The notes beneath the pieces were generated by a model. It had not been told where the DNA came from. It saw only the letters and a list, made by a program, of their open reading frames with translations, and did no database searches. From contig NC_135175.1 of NCBI RefSeq assembly GCF_041146795.1, positions 22,770,575 through 22,834,574 on the forward strand: a stretch of 64,000 bases of DNA, read 5' to 3'. Shown here piece after piece: positions 22,901 through 37,900 of the stretch. This stretch comes from Maylandia zebra. Its lineage: Eukaryota; Chordata; Actinopteri; Cichliformes; Cichlidae. A program made the position numbers and the translations under genes. How positions within the stretch are numbered: the stretch's first letter is position 1; each line of letters starts with the position of its first letter.

Positions 22901-25900
22901 CGAAGAAGAGGATGAAGATGATAGGCTGGCATGATCTGTAGCTCCCTGTGAGCTGCTGATTTTTTTGCCACCAACCATCTCAGCCCCTTCTGCGATGACC
23001 GGCAGCCCACTACTTCTCTCTGTATCGGATTCCTCACTCTCCTCCTCAATGCGCTCTTCTGCAAGCATCCTCTCCAGTTCCTCCTCGCATTCAAAGATGG
23101 TAGAAAGGCGCTTGTAAGCTGAACGGATATCCATCGGCTCATCAAAGATGATGATGACAGGCTTCTTGTTGAAGCCGTTATCCTGCGGCACTGAAGGATC
23201 AGCTGTGGTGTTTCCTCGATTCGCTGCATTGCCTACAGTAACAGTCTGCACACTTCCTTTTTTGGCATTGACCAGTTCTTGGTACTCTCCACAAGACAGT
23301 GGCTGAACCTTGGTGTTGGTGATCATAAATGCAATGTTGTCTGGGGGTGGAGGTGCCTCTTCTCCAGGCAAGTCAGGACTGAGACTAGCACCCCCATCAA
23401 GATCATCAATAGTGTTTTTAGGTGGACTGCTGTTCTCGTCAGAAGTCTTTTTGGATGGAGCACCATACCGTTTAGGTGCTGCTTTAACAGCACCTGTTTT
23501 TGTGGTCGCCACTGGGTCAGTTACTATATTCTTACTAGACGAAACAGGCTCCTGGACGAGCTTACTTTTCTTTTCTGTATGAACTTTAAGGATTTTTCCC
23601 TTCTGCATTTCTGCACTGGTCTTCATGGATTCAGAGCGTTTAACATGCTTCTTTGGCAGTTTAAAAGCATTAAGTCCCACAGGTTTAGGTGATATAGGTG
23701 GGGGTGATTTGGGTGTTGGAGACAGTGGTGGCCGCTGCTGTTGTTGCTGCTGCTGGCTTGGAGAAATGTCATTAACATTGACATTTGACACCTGTGTCGG
23801 AGACTGTGGGGGCTCTCTGTGATGGTCGTTGGTGTCTTCCAGTCGCGATGGGGGTGGATGATCTTTGGGAATCTGGCCCGTCACATAATATATGACCTGT
23901 GATTGTGAAATTTAAAAATGTGTCAATGTTTCATAGCTTTCTAACGCTAGAGTATAAGTTAAACATATGTGATTATAGTATATGTAGTTAAAAGTCATAC
24001 ATACCCCTTGGCTCTGTCGAACAGTTGTATTCCCATTTTCGTCTGTGTCTGGATCTTTATCCTCTCGACTGGGCTCTGAGCTCTGCTAGGACAGTGTGTG
24101 GGGGAATAATATTACAGTGTAACTGGCGTGCCAGGCTGTGCTGGATTAACTGTGAAATCACATTTGGTTGCAGAACGATCTGCGGCGTCAAAACTACAAG
24201 ATTGGTCAATTACCTTTCACAACTGCTTTTTTATACTGTTACAGTATTAAATCCTACATAAAAATGCACATAGTACAGAGTTTTGAAAAGCCAAAATAAA
24301 ATATAATTCATGTTGATGGATGTATAAATATATAAATCACATAATATAAATATAAAACTGAATTAAATATTTTTTCTGTTTTTTATTTCACATATCGAGT
24401 TTTACATCATTATACTATATTTAAAAGCCAGCTGTAGACTCAGCATCTAAAAAGTGGAAAATGTGGAAGTGCCTTAAACCTGCATTCTTTCTAATGACCA
24501 GCAGGGGGAGACTGCTAAATTGTGACTGTTCAATAAAAGTCTGTGACATATTTATCTTATTTTTTAGTTAATTTATGACCTCATTAAACACATTAATGAT
24601 GAGCTTAGTCTCATTTGGAACTTTTGAGTCTTTAATGGTGCATGCAGCTTATTTTGTAAATTGTTATATGTTTTAGGGTATGGTTAACCTTTAACCAACT
24701 TATCAACCTTTAATTGATAAGATGCTTTTTTTGGGTGGGGGGGGGGGGGGGGGACGACATCACAGAGCCTATGTACATCTTTAAATACAGTTTATGTTCC
24801 TAACTTGTTTCTCTTTTTTTCAGTGAAATAATTAAAATTTTTAAAATTTCAGCAAAACAGTAAACTTTAATGTAATGTACTATTTACTGTGATTGTAAGC
24901 TTAACCAAATAGCATACCTCCTATTTGTTTCTCTCAGAGAGCAGATACTTCCAGTTCATCTTTTCAAATCTAGTAAAAGTTGATGCACTTCACACACCTA
25001 GTCCTATTTGCTTTATCGTTTCGACTAAAAAAAGTAATACTCAACATGTATCAAATGATTGGTTAGGGAGGTGTAAAGCTGGGAAAAGCAAACTGAGATG
25101 AAGTTGTGCAAAGAGAAACGGAAAAGTCATTCCTCAGAAAAGTATAGGAGAGGAGAAGGAGCATGCAAAGTGGTCAGGCTGACCTCTAGTGAACCAAGTC
25201 TGCAAAAATAGATTGTGTCTACAGTGCATTTTACTGATGTTCTTTCAATTGTCAAAAATCTAGGGCATATCAAGCAATTGTCAAATGTCATTAAAGAAAG
25301 ACACGAGACGATTTAATAGCATGTAAGGTACAGTGCTGAGGTTTTTATTGATTTGGATGAAAAGACAAGTGAGAGTTCTGAAACACATCATAGTCTAGAC
25401 CAGGCATACAGAAGACACAGCATCTTTTCAGAAGCTCAATTTTATGCAGACTTAATCCTGAAAAAAAAAAAATTAAAGCTCTGATATCCAGCAGGATCAA
25501 AAGAGGGAGGAAAACTCAGGCAGCAAGGAAAGGAAGCTTTGTGGAGGCAGCTGCTACAGGTTTCTCTCGAGCAAAAGCAAGAGCAGAGGAGTGTTAAGAC
25601 ACAGCCATTGATTGTTTTATACAGTTGGCAAAGGCAGGCAGTTAGCTGGGCAGCTGCACCGGGACATATATTTTACCTTTTTCTCTTTGAGGGGTAATAA
25701 AGCCCCCGGTCTTAGCTCTCTGATTTGTGGTTCAATTCGAGCGGTGGGCTCTACCAAATTTTTCACCCCTACATCCTTAACTGTGCACTTCTGGAAAACC
25801 TGAAGAGTGGAGAAAGGTGAGGGGAACAACGGGACAAGGGTTTTGAGGAGCATCTTCACAACTGCACAGCTGTAAAACGCCACAAGTGCAGTAAAGTTCA

Positions 25901-28900
25901 ATGAAAGTTATTTCGTTGGCAGCTGTCAGCACCCATCCTTTGCCACTTCCAAGGAAGTCACCCACCACAGGAAAAAATGATAAGCAACCCACTCCCACAA
26001 CGCAGAAATCAATCAAATCCAGCATCCTAATTTCCATATGTCGGTTAAATTGATTGTATTTGCGCATGTTTGAAAGGAGCGTGTGAGTGTGCGTGTTGTA
26101 TATGGATCTAACCTGGAGCTCTGCCATGATCTTGTCCCCTTCATCTTCCTCTTCTCTCGTAACCAGGGGGGGAGTGGCTGGCTTCGGCTTGGTCTCCGGT
26201 GCAACCTTGGTGGGCTTGGGTTGGGGAGAGGGAGGTGGGGCCTCCTCTTCGCCCTCCTGTGAGAAATAATGTGAGGGAAATTATTCTTGTATTTTTAACA
26301 AGCAGCAAAGTTTGTGGAAATGAAAATGGATACTGCATTCATGTTGGATGAGCGTAAAGACAGAGTTAAACAGTATCTCTCCTGAAAATGGCAACCTTTA
26401 CACTTTGGAGAAAGCCTAAATAGCTCTTTCCCCTTTTCTTCCAGTTTTAATGCAGTGGCTTAACTAAACCCCACTTGGCTCTACGCTTAGCGCACAGACA
26501 CAAGAATGGTTTTCTTTACTCTCTCCAACCTTTTAAAGCACCAACCTGAGTCGAGACAGACTCCTTCCTGTTGGTGTAGACGACCTCACCAGAGCGTGTA
26601 GTGGTCATGCCTGAGCTGGAGCTGGGGTAGGTTTTCCTTGGCGGAGGCGGTGGTGGGGACTTGTTTGGCTTTTCAGACCCCTGTTTTGTCAAACTTTCAG
26701 TGGCTGCTGGCTTGATGGCAGTTTTGGAGAGTTTCTCTAGTGCTGGCTTGGCAGATTTCTCCACCAGAGGCTTAGGGAGTTTCTCGGACCCCTTCTTTGC
26801 TGGTTTGTCTGATTGAGGGCCTGACTGGGGCTCTTCTGTCATACAGGGCAATAGGAAACAACATTAAGGTGTGTAGATAAAGCAAAAAAAGAAGTTGTTT
26901 AAGTTACATTTGTGTGTGATTTCTACCTGATGGTAGCTCAACAGGGTTGTGAATGTCTTCTTCTACAATACCAGCAGCAGGCAGTGCTGTGTTCTCTTCC
27001 ACCTCTAGACTTGGAATTCCCTTCATCATGTTTGCCTGAGCCTCTTGTAGGATCTTCTCAAACTCTTTTCCATCATAATGACCCATATTCTGCCTCCTCT
27101 CTTCCCACTCTTTCTCTGCCGCCTGGACAGTGCAGACAAAAAAACATACCAAATAGTCAGAGAAAGTTTACGGCTGTCAGAAGTGCAAACTAAATGAGGG
27201 ACTATTATTTCTAAACAAAAACAATACATTAAATACATTAGAGATTTTCAGGACACTCATAAAATAAACTGAGTATTAGCACGGCTAATGTCAGCATATA
27301 CACGTAAATGAAAATTACAAGGTGGGTAAACATACCTTTATGGAAACAGCTCTGCTTTTGTTCTTTTCCTTACTGCTCTGAAGCTCTTCTATCACAAGAT
27401 CCTGGCTGGCTGTTCCATTACTGTTCCCATGAGTCTTTTTGTAGCGGGTGGGACTCGGTGGATCTGTGTCAACCGCTTTGGGAGCCTCACGGTCTTGACT
27501 CTTGCTAAGGTTGGGACTGGAGATATGAGTGGGGCTAGGTGTGGCTGGGGGACTAGGTTGAGATGTCAAAGCCGCAGATTGCTGGGACTGCTGAATGTGG
27601 ACCGGGGAGCTCTGGACATGATGGATGACCACCGGGGATGAAGGCATCACCTCGGATTTGATGGTGGAGCTCTGAGGCTCTAGCGGGGCTGAGGTTGAGT
27701 CAGGTTGGCCTGGTGCTGGAGAAACATCTGCAGGGGTGTCTACTGCTACTGCGGGGCTGTTGTCCACTGTGGCATTACTGGAAAGCTCAGGCCCTTTCTG
27801 AGAAAACTCAGTAGCACACCTACAGAGGGAAGGGAAACAATAAGAAATACACATCATACAGAAACACTGGCGAAAGAAATGTTTGCGCAACAACGCTCAG
27901 AAATTTGTATTCGCAAGTTATGGTCTTTTAAAACTGTTATTAGGACTATACTACATCAAATCTTGCTGTAAAGTAGACAAATAATACTACATATTTAATG
28001 ACATGAGGGATAAACCATCACAAAATCTATAATGCAACAGGTGGGTTTGGCAACAGGGCATATTTTTGGTTAAAAAAAAAAAACAGAGGGAGAGCAAGAG
28101 AAAAGTCAAGAGCCAGTTTGGCATCTGTATTAAAATGGAAATTAGGTGCTGCATTGCCCACCAAATTAATTCACTTATCGGTTGCGTGAAGGTGATGGAA
28201 GTAAATCTGGACGCCAAAGCCATCTGTCCGCACAGAATGACCTCTTTGATGGGATGAAGGCTGGCTTGCCACTATAATCAAACGGTACAATCTCCCACAT
28301 CATAGACCCCATCGAGGAGCCCCGCAAAGTGCTTTTTGTTTTCATCTTCAATTCCCCCTCTCGCACTCAGCTCCCATACTCCAACACATCTTCTCATTTT
28401 TCCCTGCTTTATCTTTTCATTCTCCATTTCCCCCCTACCTTCTCAGGCTGCTGAGTGTGTCGGTCAAGCTCTTCACCCTTTTCAGCATACTGTCCAATTT
28501 GTGGGGCTCTTCTTTCAAAAACTTGACAGCTTCTACTTCCACCCTGAGCACAGCCCGCATTCTGGCTTGAAGGGCTGGGAACTCTCCTGATGAAATTTAA
28601 ACAGAGAGGAAAAAAATTGTAAAATACTCCTATTTTAGAATATTTCTGCTCATAATCCTTTTCTCTTTAATTGAGAAATGTTAATTACAATGTGATTTTT
28701 TGTGAAAAATTGCTTGTATTTGGCATGGATTTTTGCTGCGCAAACCTGAATGATAATGCAAGTATACTGGAGTAATGAACATTAATGTGATGGGAAGGCA
28801 GTCACCATACCTTTAAGCCCTGCCAGAGATTCTCCCACCTTCCTCAGGGTTACGGCTCCCTCTTCCACATCTTTTAGGGTCACTGCTCTGTGTGTTGTGG

Positions 28901-31900
28901 CTGAGTCATTCTGCAGAGAACCTACATACTGTTCCAGCTCGCTGCAGAAAAAAAGGGAAAGTAATTTAGAGTTGAGTGACTTTAAAAAAAAAAAACTGCC
29001 TGACAAATTCACTCACTGGCCACTTTGATAGGTACACCTGTTCGTATCTGCAAATATCTAATCAGCCAATCGCGTTGCAGCATGTAGACATGGTCAAGAT
29101 GACCTGCTGCAGTTCAAATTGAGCACCAGGGCGGGGAAAAAAGGTGATATAAATGAATCTGAATGTGGCGTGGTTGTTAGTACCAAACAGCCTGGGTTGA
29201 ATATTTCAGAAACTGTTGATCTACTGAGATTTTCCCACACAGCTTTCTCTACGGGTTACAGAAAATAGTCTGAAAATGAGAAAATATCCAGTAAGTGGCA
29301 GTTATCTGGGCGAAAATGCCTGAAGATGCCAGAAGTCAAAGGAGAATGGCCAATCTGCTTTGAACTGATAGGAAGGCAACAATAACTCAAATAACCACTC
29401 ACTGCGACCAAGATATACACAACAGTATCTCAGGAAGCCTCCTGTCAGCTAAGAACAGCAGAATTATGCTACAATTGGCACAGCCTCACCAAAATTAAGA
29501 GAATAGAAGAGTAAAACAAAAAAACAAAACAAAAAAAACAATCCCTGGTCTGATAAGTCTCAGTTTCTGCTTAGACATTCAGATATTAGGGTTAGAACTG
29601 GGCATAAACAACATGGATCTATTCTGCTTTGTATCAGTGGTTCACGTGGTTTAATTTCATAGAATAGTATAAGCACCTTACTACAAATTGAGCACTGCTT
29701 AAACGCCACAGGCTACCTGACTATTGTTACTGACCATGTCTATCCCTTTATGACCACAGTGTACCCATCATGTGATGATTGCTTCCAGCAGGATAACACA
29801 CCATGTCACAAAGCTCAAATCATCTCCAGCTGGGTTCTTACACGACAATGAGTTTTCTGTACTCAGTCTCTAGACCTCAATGCATTAGAGCACCTGTGAG
29901 ATGTGGTGAAATGGGAGATTCTCAGAAACTGTGTGATGCTATCATGCCATTATGGCCCAAAATTGGCATCTAATGAGTGTATACTTGAAAAACAAAACAA
30001 ACAAGCCAAAAAACCCTGCATAAACAGGCTCTTATTATGATTGTTTGCACTGTATAAACACCAGGGGGCAAGATACAATCATGTTTCTTAAAGATCATAA
30101 GCCAAAACTGGGGAAAGGTAGGAAAAGTCTCTGGAATTGATGCATGAAAAGCAATAGTGCATATGATATGTAAAATTCATATTTTAAGCTGCGAATAAAC
30201 ATCTTAACTGTGCAGTCCTCTTTCCTGTCTACACTATATTGCTTAATCTAGACTGGATCTGGTCTTATCCCAAACCCCCAAATATTTACACACTGAATGA
30301 GGGCTTATTTGTGAGAAAGCACTTCCTCACATAGAAATCATATCACCCTGCCTGAGAGCCATCCCGGTGCTAGAGAAAGCTGGCTGTTCCAAAGGGAAAT
30401 GTGCTGTATGATAACATTGTCTGCAGTGTTGGATTGCATGAGAGGGAGCTAAAATCACATTTCATTGTGGCCAGGTACCCTTGAGAAACACTCTTTTATA
30501 GGAGTCCCCTGAAGGGATTAGGAAAGGCAACAAGGAGACAGTGTGTTAAATGCCCTTCTATGCAAAGGCTTTTTGGTAGTGAGAATGATGGAGTTTTCCT
30601 TTTTTATGAAGCCTCCACCAGAACAAAAATACTGTTTGTTCAATAATGTATCCCTCTGTTTGCCAGGGTATAGGAGGCAGCCTTTAAAGACCACTTGCGT
30701 TGCATTTGCATGAGGAATTTGGCACTTTTCTTACTTCCTTTCATAATTCTTTCTCGTGAACTGAAACGGGCAGTATGGGACACCAAGAATTCCACTTAAG
30801 GCGAAAATAGCTTCAAATACTGCAGTTGTTCAGCTTTCATCCACTGAAAATGACCACTGTCAGATTTAATACGTTTTTTTTTATTTTTCTGTGTGACTTC
30901 ATTAAGGTTTTCCTGTGTTTTTATGGTATGACTTTCCATATTTTAAGGGGTGAGTTTTAAAAAAAGGTTACAAAATATGGTCTGATAGATTGAATTCTCT
31001 CAAGAGGGCAGCAGTTTTGACACCACGCACTCCAAATGGTTCTAAAGCCAAGCAGCTCTAATTGCCATGCCTTATTTAAGGGGCCAGGAGCTGTGTTTTG
31101 CTGACTCACAAATGGCTGCATACCAAGTGTAACAAAGGGCTTAACACAGCTTCAGTGCCCCGACTTCCTCCTGTTCATTTCCCAGAATCCAAGAACTGCT
31201 ATGATTGTGTTTATTGGAGCATATGTTCGCCGCTGTCTAGCAAGACAACACTGTTTGACCTTGTCTGTAAACATCCAAATAAAAAGGATTCAATTACTGC
31301 TCCCTGTTGGCAAGACGAGGCGAATGAATTCAAATAAGAGCAGGGCGGTGAGTAATTACTCCACAGTTGAGTCCATTGTTTTAGACCGCTGTCTCTGAGA
31401 GGCAGGCGTAGCTTGCCTGCATAAACCTGTGGGCTGTAATTTAGAGGGTGATGGCTTGTCAAAGCGTTTAGGATTGAATGGCTCAGGTGAGCTGATAACA
31501 GCGAAGCCTTTTGGGGGCTTCCTATAAACAAAGGCACAGCAAATGTAGTTGCAGATATGTGCACTACATCAACTGTCAGACTTTTGAAAAACTTTGTTGA
31601 ATGCAAACAAACGTGTCTATCCATTTTAGACACAATTTAAACAAAACAGCATGTGTTGTGTTGGGTAATGAGCGAGTCCTGAGCAGTCTTACCTGAGCTG
31701 TGTGAGGACACGCTCCTCCAGACCCAAGTACTTGTGCCTGTCCTCTTCTACCACAGCTCTCTGTCGCTGAACAGGGTCCTCCATACGCCGCATTGCTTCT
31801 GCAAGTTTAATACTGATTTCCTGCTCTGCCCGCTTCAGCTGCACCCGTAATGCCTCCTGATTCTGGAGCTGAAGTGATGTACATAGCAAAGTGAAAGTTA

Positions 31901-34900
31901 TTAGAGGACCTGGACTAGTAAACCGAGATATATGGCTTTTTGGGTATCTCACTTAATCACATGCATATACACAGCTGGAAATGTGAACAAACGCAACAGT
32001 TTAATTTAATTAAAATGGAGACAAAGTCTTGCCTGCAGCTGCCTCATCTGATGCAGTTGCATCCTGAGGTCAGAAACATTCTTCCTGAACTGCAGGAGGT
32101 TTACTTTGAGCGGAACTGAGCCCTTGTCTGGTGGGCTTGCACTGTTCTTGGGAGACAAGACCGGAGAACCACCTGGACCAAGAGAAGAAGAAAAAAACCC
32201 ACACAGCACAGCTTAAGTTTGTTTTCTGAAAATTACGAGCCATATGTACATACTAAAACCTTTGAAATCAAAGCTCATAATTACTCTTATCAACTGTAAA
32301 AATTCTAGTAAACATTATTAGGGAGGCTTTAAAGTGTATAATTTTTTTTCCTTTTTCAAGCACTCACTCTGCTTATTAGCAGGCAGATTGTAAATGCCCG
32401 TAAACACACTTTTTCTGACCTAATGTCCCAAATGTTCAGCAAAGATTTCTTCTAATTTTTGTGGCATCATTTCTACTTCATTTGTACTATAGATATGTTA
32501 ACACTCTTATTAGTTGCAGCTGGAAATGGCTGTCAACTAATTATTTCAGTCACTGCTAAAGATGAAGAACAGGCTGAAACCATGGAAACCAAAGTAACTT
32601 ACATCCATGGTGGAAGTCCCTAAATAGAAAGTAAGAGCAATATTTCAAACTGCACCATGAGATTGAAATGTAATGACCCTATAGAACTACACGTTCAGTC
32701 ACAACAGACGACATTGGTTTTGTCAAACACAGCATGTAAAGGAGGAGCTTGAGTGGGTTGCAAAGCAGCTTGCAATGAGCACCAACTGTAGGTGGGCTAA
32801 AGCAATTTTAATACTGCACCCCACTTGATCAGGTTACTTGGTCTTTAAGTTTTGTTTGCTAGGTTATATAGTTAGGGTGTTTGTTTTAGTATTTATGTTC
32901 TCCTGGTTCTTATCTAGGGGCTTTGTTGTTTAGTTGTTAACACATTTGCCTTACAAAAGTCTTAAAAGATCAAGCCTGGGAGGAAACACAAATCCAGCCT
33001 CGGGGTTTCACAGGCTAGTACCGATAACAAGCCTGGATAAATGGGAGGGCATATTCATTTGCTGTGGTGACCCCTTGGGAAATAACAGCTGAAATTACCT
33101 CATCTTCTAGCTCTTATCTATACACAGATGTGCTTCCATTTTTTTTTTCTTCTAACATATATGAATGCCATCAGGGACTGCAGTTACAGGATCCAAGTGC
33201 TCATCTTAATTATCGTGCATTGTCCTTTTTAAATAAACCTGAAACTAGTGATGAGGATATCAGCAGAGGTGTCAGCTGATGTGGGATGACAGTGAGGTCA
33301 GCTGAGCTTGACTTTGTGTCCTGTGTAGCTAAATTAACACTGCATGCACTGAGTTTTACAGTAACATATCTTTTCAAAAATGTGTGTCAATTAACCTGGA
33401 ATCTTAGTTCACTATATAAATAGTTGAAGTTGGGCCAATTTTCTGGTAGAGAGCAGTTTCAAGGTCTGTGTATTATCCACAGTAACTTGGAAATTCTTTC
33501 TGAAAGGACGCATTTGTGCTGTATTTTTATCAGAATTATGAAATGAATGTCTGTCTCTGTATATTTGAGGCAAATGTGAAAACCATCTGCAAGAATGGAT
33601 ACCACAAGAGGCAAGTACAAATTTTTTCGTGTAATTAAGAGCAGCCAATCCTTTAAACACAAAAAAATACAAAGAAAGTAGTGTCCATCCATTTTAGTTA
33701 AGAGAAACTTACCAGTGCTCCCTAAATTCTTTTTGACATATACCATGACGCAGTGAAAGAGCACACTTTTGTCTTTGTAATCCCCCAAATCTATTTACAG
33801 CGTGAACAGACCTGAACTACTGGTTACAATGTATATTTTGAAAGAAGGACACGCTGGGTGGTGACAATCAAGAAGCATGTGAGGGATTAAACGAATATCT
33901 CACGTTTTTTCATGTTAGAGGCTGTCTGGCGAGATCAAAGAAGACCCTGTAACTTTTCTGATGTTTTGAAGATTTGCTCAAACACAGCATGACAAGTAAA
34001 TCCCTCTGAAAACTACATACTCCATGAAATGTTTCTTGAGACACGAGCTTAGCTTTCAAGACACATAAATAGCGTTGTGTTTGTGCTTCGCCACTGGTGA
34101 GGTTGCAGATCTTTTTATCAAGCTAAGGTCTGGCCGCAGAACGCTGCGGCGCGGAGATTGAATCGCTGAATCATCTTGGCAGGCTTGAGAAGTAATAGCA
34201 TCTTGTTTTAAGTAGTGCTTTGAGGGGCTTGTGTTAGCTGCGCTGGCTCTTGTCTCTTAACTCCTATTAAACTGGATGAACTGGGTAAAGGAGTGCAAGG
34301 AAATATGAACTGATGACAAGCAAAGAAGCCTGACTTTGTTTTTCCTCCCTCCAGTGCTGTTCATTGCAGACTGCTGACTGACACTGATGTGTGGGCTTGT
34401 CTGCACATGATATTATGGCATTTATATCAACTAAAAAGAAAAAAACTCCAGAAATCCCACATAATAGAAGAGATACTAACCTGAACTATGAGCACTGTGG
34501 GCTGGAGATGATGTCTTCGGGGGTCTCTCGCTGCAGTCAGAGAGAAATTTATCTTACAAGAGTTTGTGTAACAGAAATAAACAGCACTTTGCAGCACTTT
34601 AGATTTACAGCTCGATATTAGTAAGGGCAAACAAGTTAAAATAAAGAATGATGGAGCAGACTGACAAACCAGAAAGGTTAAAATGATGTTAATGATGTTA
34701 ACAAGCTTCATCATCAGTGCATACAGTAGCTACATTCAAATTCACAGCAGACATTTTAGACTAGGCGTCAAGCAAACATTTCCAAACAATATAAATAAAT
34801 AAAGAAGATAAAGAGCTGAAAAGCAGCCAGATGAACAATAGTGGCCATTTATCTAGAGGGCAAAAGGCTTCGATAACAGATTCACATTCAAACCGATTTC

Positions 34901-37900
34901 CTTTTTAGCAGACACTATTTTACCTGAGTGTCTGATATGGCCATTATTGAAGGGATAATTTATCCTTCCTCCTCTGACTGAATCACAAGGCTTTTCTTTT
35001 GAAAAGTCCATTTCACCCGATGCCTCCACTCTGGCCTATACTGTGATTGCTTACCTTAGAGGCTCCTTGGTGCCACTAGTGTTTGGGCCCTTTAAAAGTG
35101 CATGCTGAACAAGACCAGTCAAGCTGGCAATCTGTTGTTCCATAGCCTTCATTCGTTCTCTGCAGACACATCAAAAAATTCTGCTTTCAACACCGAGGCC
35201 TATTGGATATGACAGCTGCCACTGGAGCAAATATTAGCTCAGAATGAAAACGGGAGGGTTGTAAACAGAATAATCAATCGCTTTTAATCACCTAACCATG
35301 AAACGTTTTGCCATTTTGTGAGATGATTACACAGCAGAGATTTTTCTTTTGTTTTGGAATTGATTTGCAATATGCCACAAGTAAATGTTGTCTCTGGTAA
35401 ATATGAATCGTTTCTGAATTACAAATAAAACAAAAATGTAAAAACCCCAAAAGCTCGTGTCCAAATAGAATAAACAAGACGGACAACTTCTTGACAAGCC
35501 TAAGCTTGACACCCAAGGTACTCGGGTCATATTGTTTTTTTGACTGAGTCACATGTAGTGACTGCCAAAAAGAGAGTGAAAGGATTATTTGAACTGTATG
35601 ACACTGCCTTAAGAAAGCCTACACTGTAGGCAGGTGAGGGAACTGGCAACAGAACTACTTTTGCTTTATAAGGCACATAAGATGTGCCTTATTTAGTGTG
35701 CTTTCATCTTGTTTTGTCATTTATTTATGTTGTCTTGCTATTTATATTTCCTGCAGAGTCTGTTTGGAGCACCCACGATTTCATTGCACATGTACAGTGA
35801 CAATAAAGGGCTATTCTGTTCTATTCATAATTTATCTTGAGGCACGGGGCATGTTAAGGACACAGTGCAGACACAAAGTCTATGTGAATACAACAATGAC
35901 CACAATATTTTACACGAGTATATTCTATGACACCTACAGTTTATTTTGAAAGTGAAGCATGGTACTTTCCCAATCAAATTCCTTCCCTCTTTCAGATATT
36001 CCCAGGGCATTTCTAATGGAGGTTTTGGGCTTCCCAGGTGGTCTGGCCTGATCTGCATGACTGGCCATTTCAAATACTTTTTCAACCTGGCCAGTATTTG
36101 CTTTGGGTTTCCAAGTTACACACAGAGCCCATGTACCCTCCTTTCTAGTTAAGCATTGCTAAGAGGCCAGCATCCCTCTTGCACCCTTTCTGTGTTTATG
36201 TGCTCTCAGTCTGAGAAGACAAACCTAACCCAGGTACTAAAATATCTGTTAGATTAACTGAAACTGAATAGAGTCTGTAAGGGGTGTTCTTGTTTAAATA
36301 TACACTGATTAATAGAGCCTTTAGATACTATCCTGTTTCACTAGTGGTAGCTATGCCTGGGCTTACACGCTCATCAACAATATCAGCTCCAGAATTCGAG
36401 TTAGCAAGATAAGCAAGAGCTGGCTATATACACAAACCAAACTCATCAAAATGTGCTTCATGTGCAGATCTTTATGCTGAAGACAGTGAGAGGGCAGGTT
36501 ATATTTATTCTTCACGCATGGATGATGAAACAGAGTCAGACCAGGTACTGGAAAGCAGCAGTTCATGGTTAGGGTGACACTGGGATGCAGAGTTAGTCCA
36601 TGCTCCCATGCAATGTCTCGGTAGTTATTTTAACAACCCCCCCCCCCCAGCTACTATATGCAACACTGTGTCCTCTGCTAGCTTACCGTGTCTGATGGTC
36701 ACTGGCAGCTGGGATTGGCCCCTGGAGGTCTGGAACCACAGGTGAGCCCATGCTGTTCCGTGGCTTTGTCCCAGTTACTTCTTCCTTCCTGAAGGACTGG
36801 CGCACAGGCGAGCTTCTCTCCATGGTAACACTATGAGATGGCATGCCATGAGGAGGTCCACCATGGATGTCAATCATTCGTACCTCAGTCATCCGATGAG
36901 GGGATGGCGGAGGTGTCTTAGAACCCAAAGTCGGCAGCTGGCTGTTTCTGGACTTCTGCCTGTACAGAGAGGGGTGATCTATAGTGTCTGTAGGGCTAGG
37001 TCCACCATAAGAACTCGTGGAGCGGATGGAGGCACGGTGAAATCCCCCCATGGCATGCTCTGGACCATCAAGACCAGGGCTGGGGTGTGGTCCATGTGCT
37101 GCAGCAATGCCCATTCGTCCCTCTTGGAGGAGGTATGGATCTGCGTACAAGCCCTCATTCCCTCTAGAAAGAGTGTGGCTCTTTCCAGCCATATCCTCAT
37201 CTGGCTTGACATCTCGTCTCTCTAGGATGGCGCTGGGACAAGGAGAGTTAGAGCGGGCCGGTGGGTTGGCATTGGAGATTCTGTCCCTTGGGATGGTGGC
37301 GCTCCCAGGTAAAGAGCCCTGCCGTGGGCCAAATGGGATTCTGGAGGGAGATGGAGGCATAGAGTGGGGCGTTGGGGGGAGTGCTGCTTGCAGTGGGTGG
37401 TGGGACGGGGGAACCATGGGAGGATGCCTTAGAGGGGGCTGGCCATCACGGCCGGCAAGTGCCATTTCACTGTGCATCTAGAAAAAAGAAAAAAAATCAT
37501 AAAAACACCCCAAAAGAATGATTTAATATATATAAGTACACAAAAAGTTCCTTCTTTTAGTAGAAAATCTTAAATTAAAGATGCATATTTCTGTCAACTT
37601 CAGTTACTTCTTACTTTGTGTAGGTCTTGTAACTTTAGACTGGAGCTGCCCTTAAAACAAAAACATCTATCTATCTTACACTGTTGCTTTTCAAAGAATA
37701 TATACTGTCAGCAAATTTTCCCAGAAGTAGAAAATAGTTCCTGGACACACAGCATATCACTCTAAGCCCTTGATATCGTGCCCACAGGCTTCCATATAAA
37801 ACAATATTGCATGAAGAAGTAAAGACTATTCTCCCTGTTAAAAAAAACTGCACAGTTTCTGCTTTTTGAAAGAAGGTGAGGTTAAGTGTTGCAAATGCGC

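Noticed and set aside
37050..37481. 143-codon plus-strand open frame
   Set aside because: It is the antisense shadow of the kiaa1217 exon 36687-37477, whose minus-strand reading matches the human protein.
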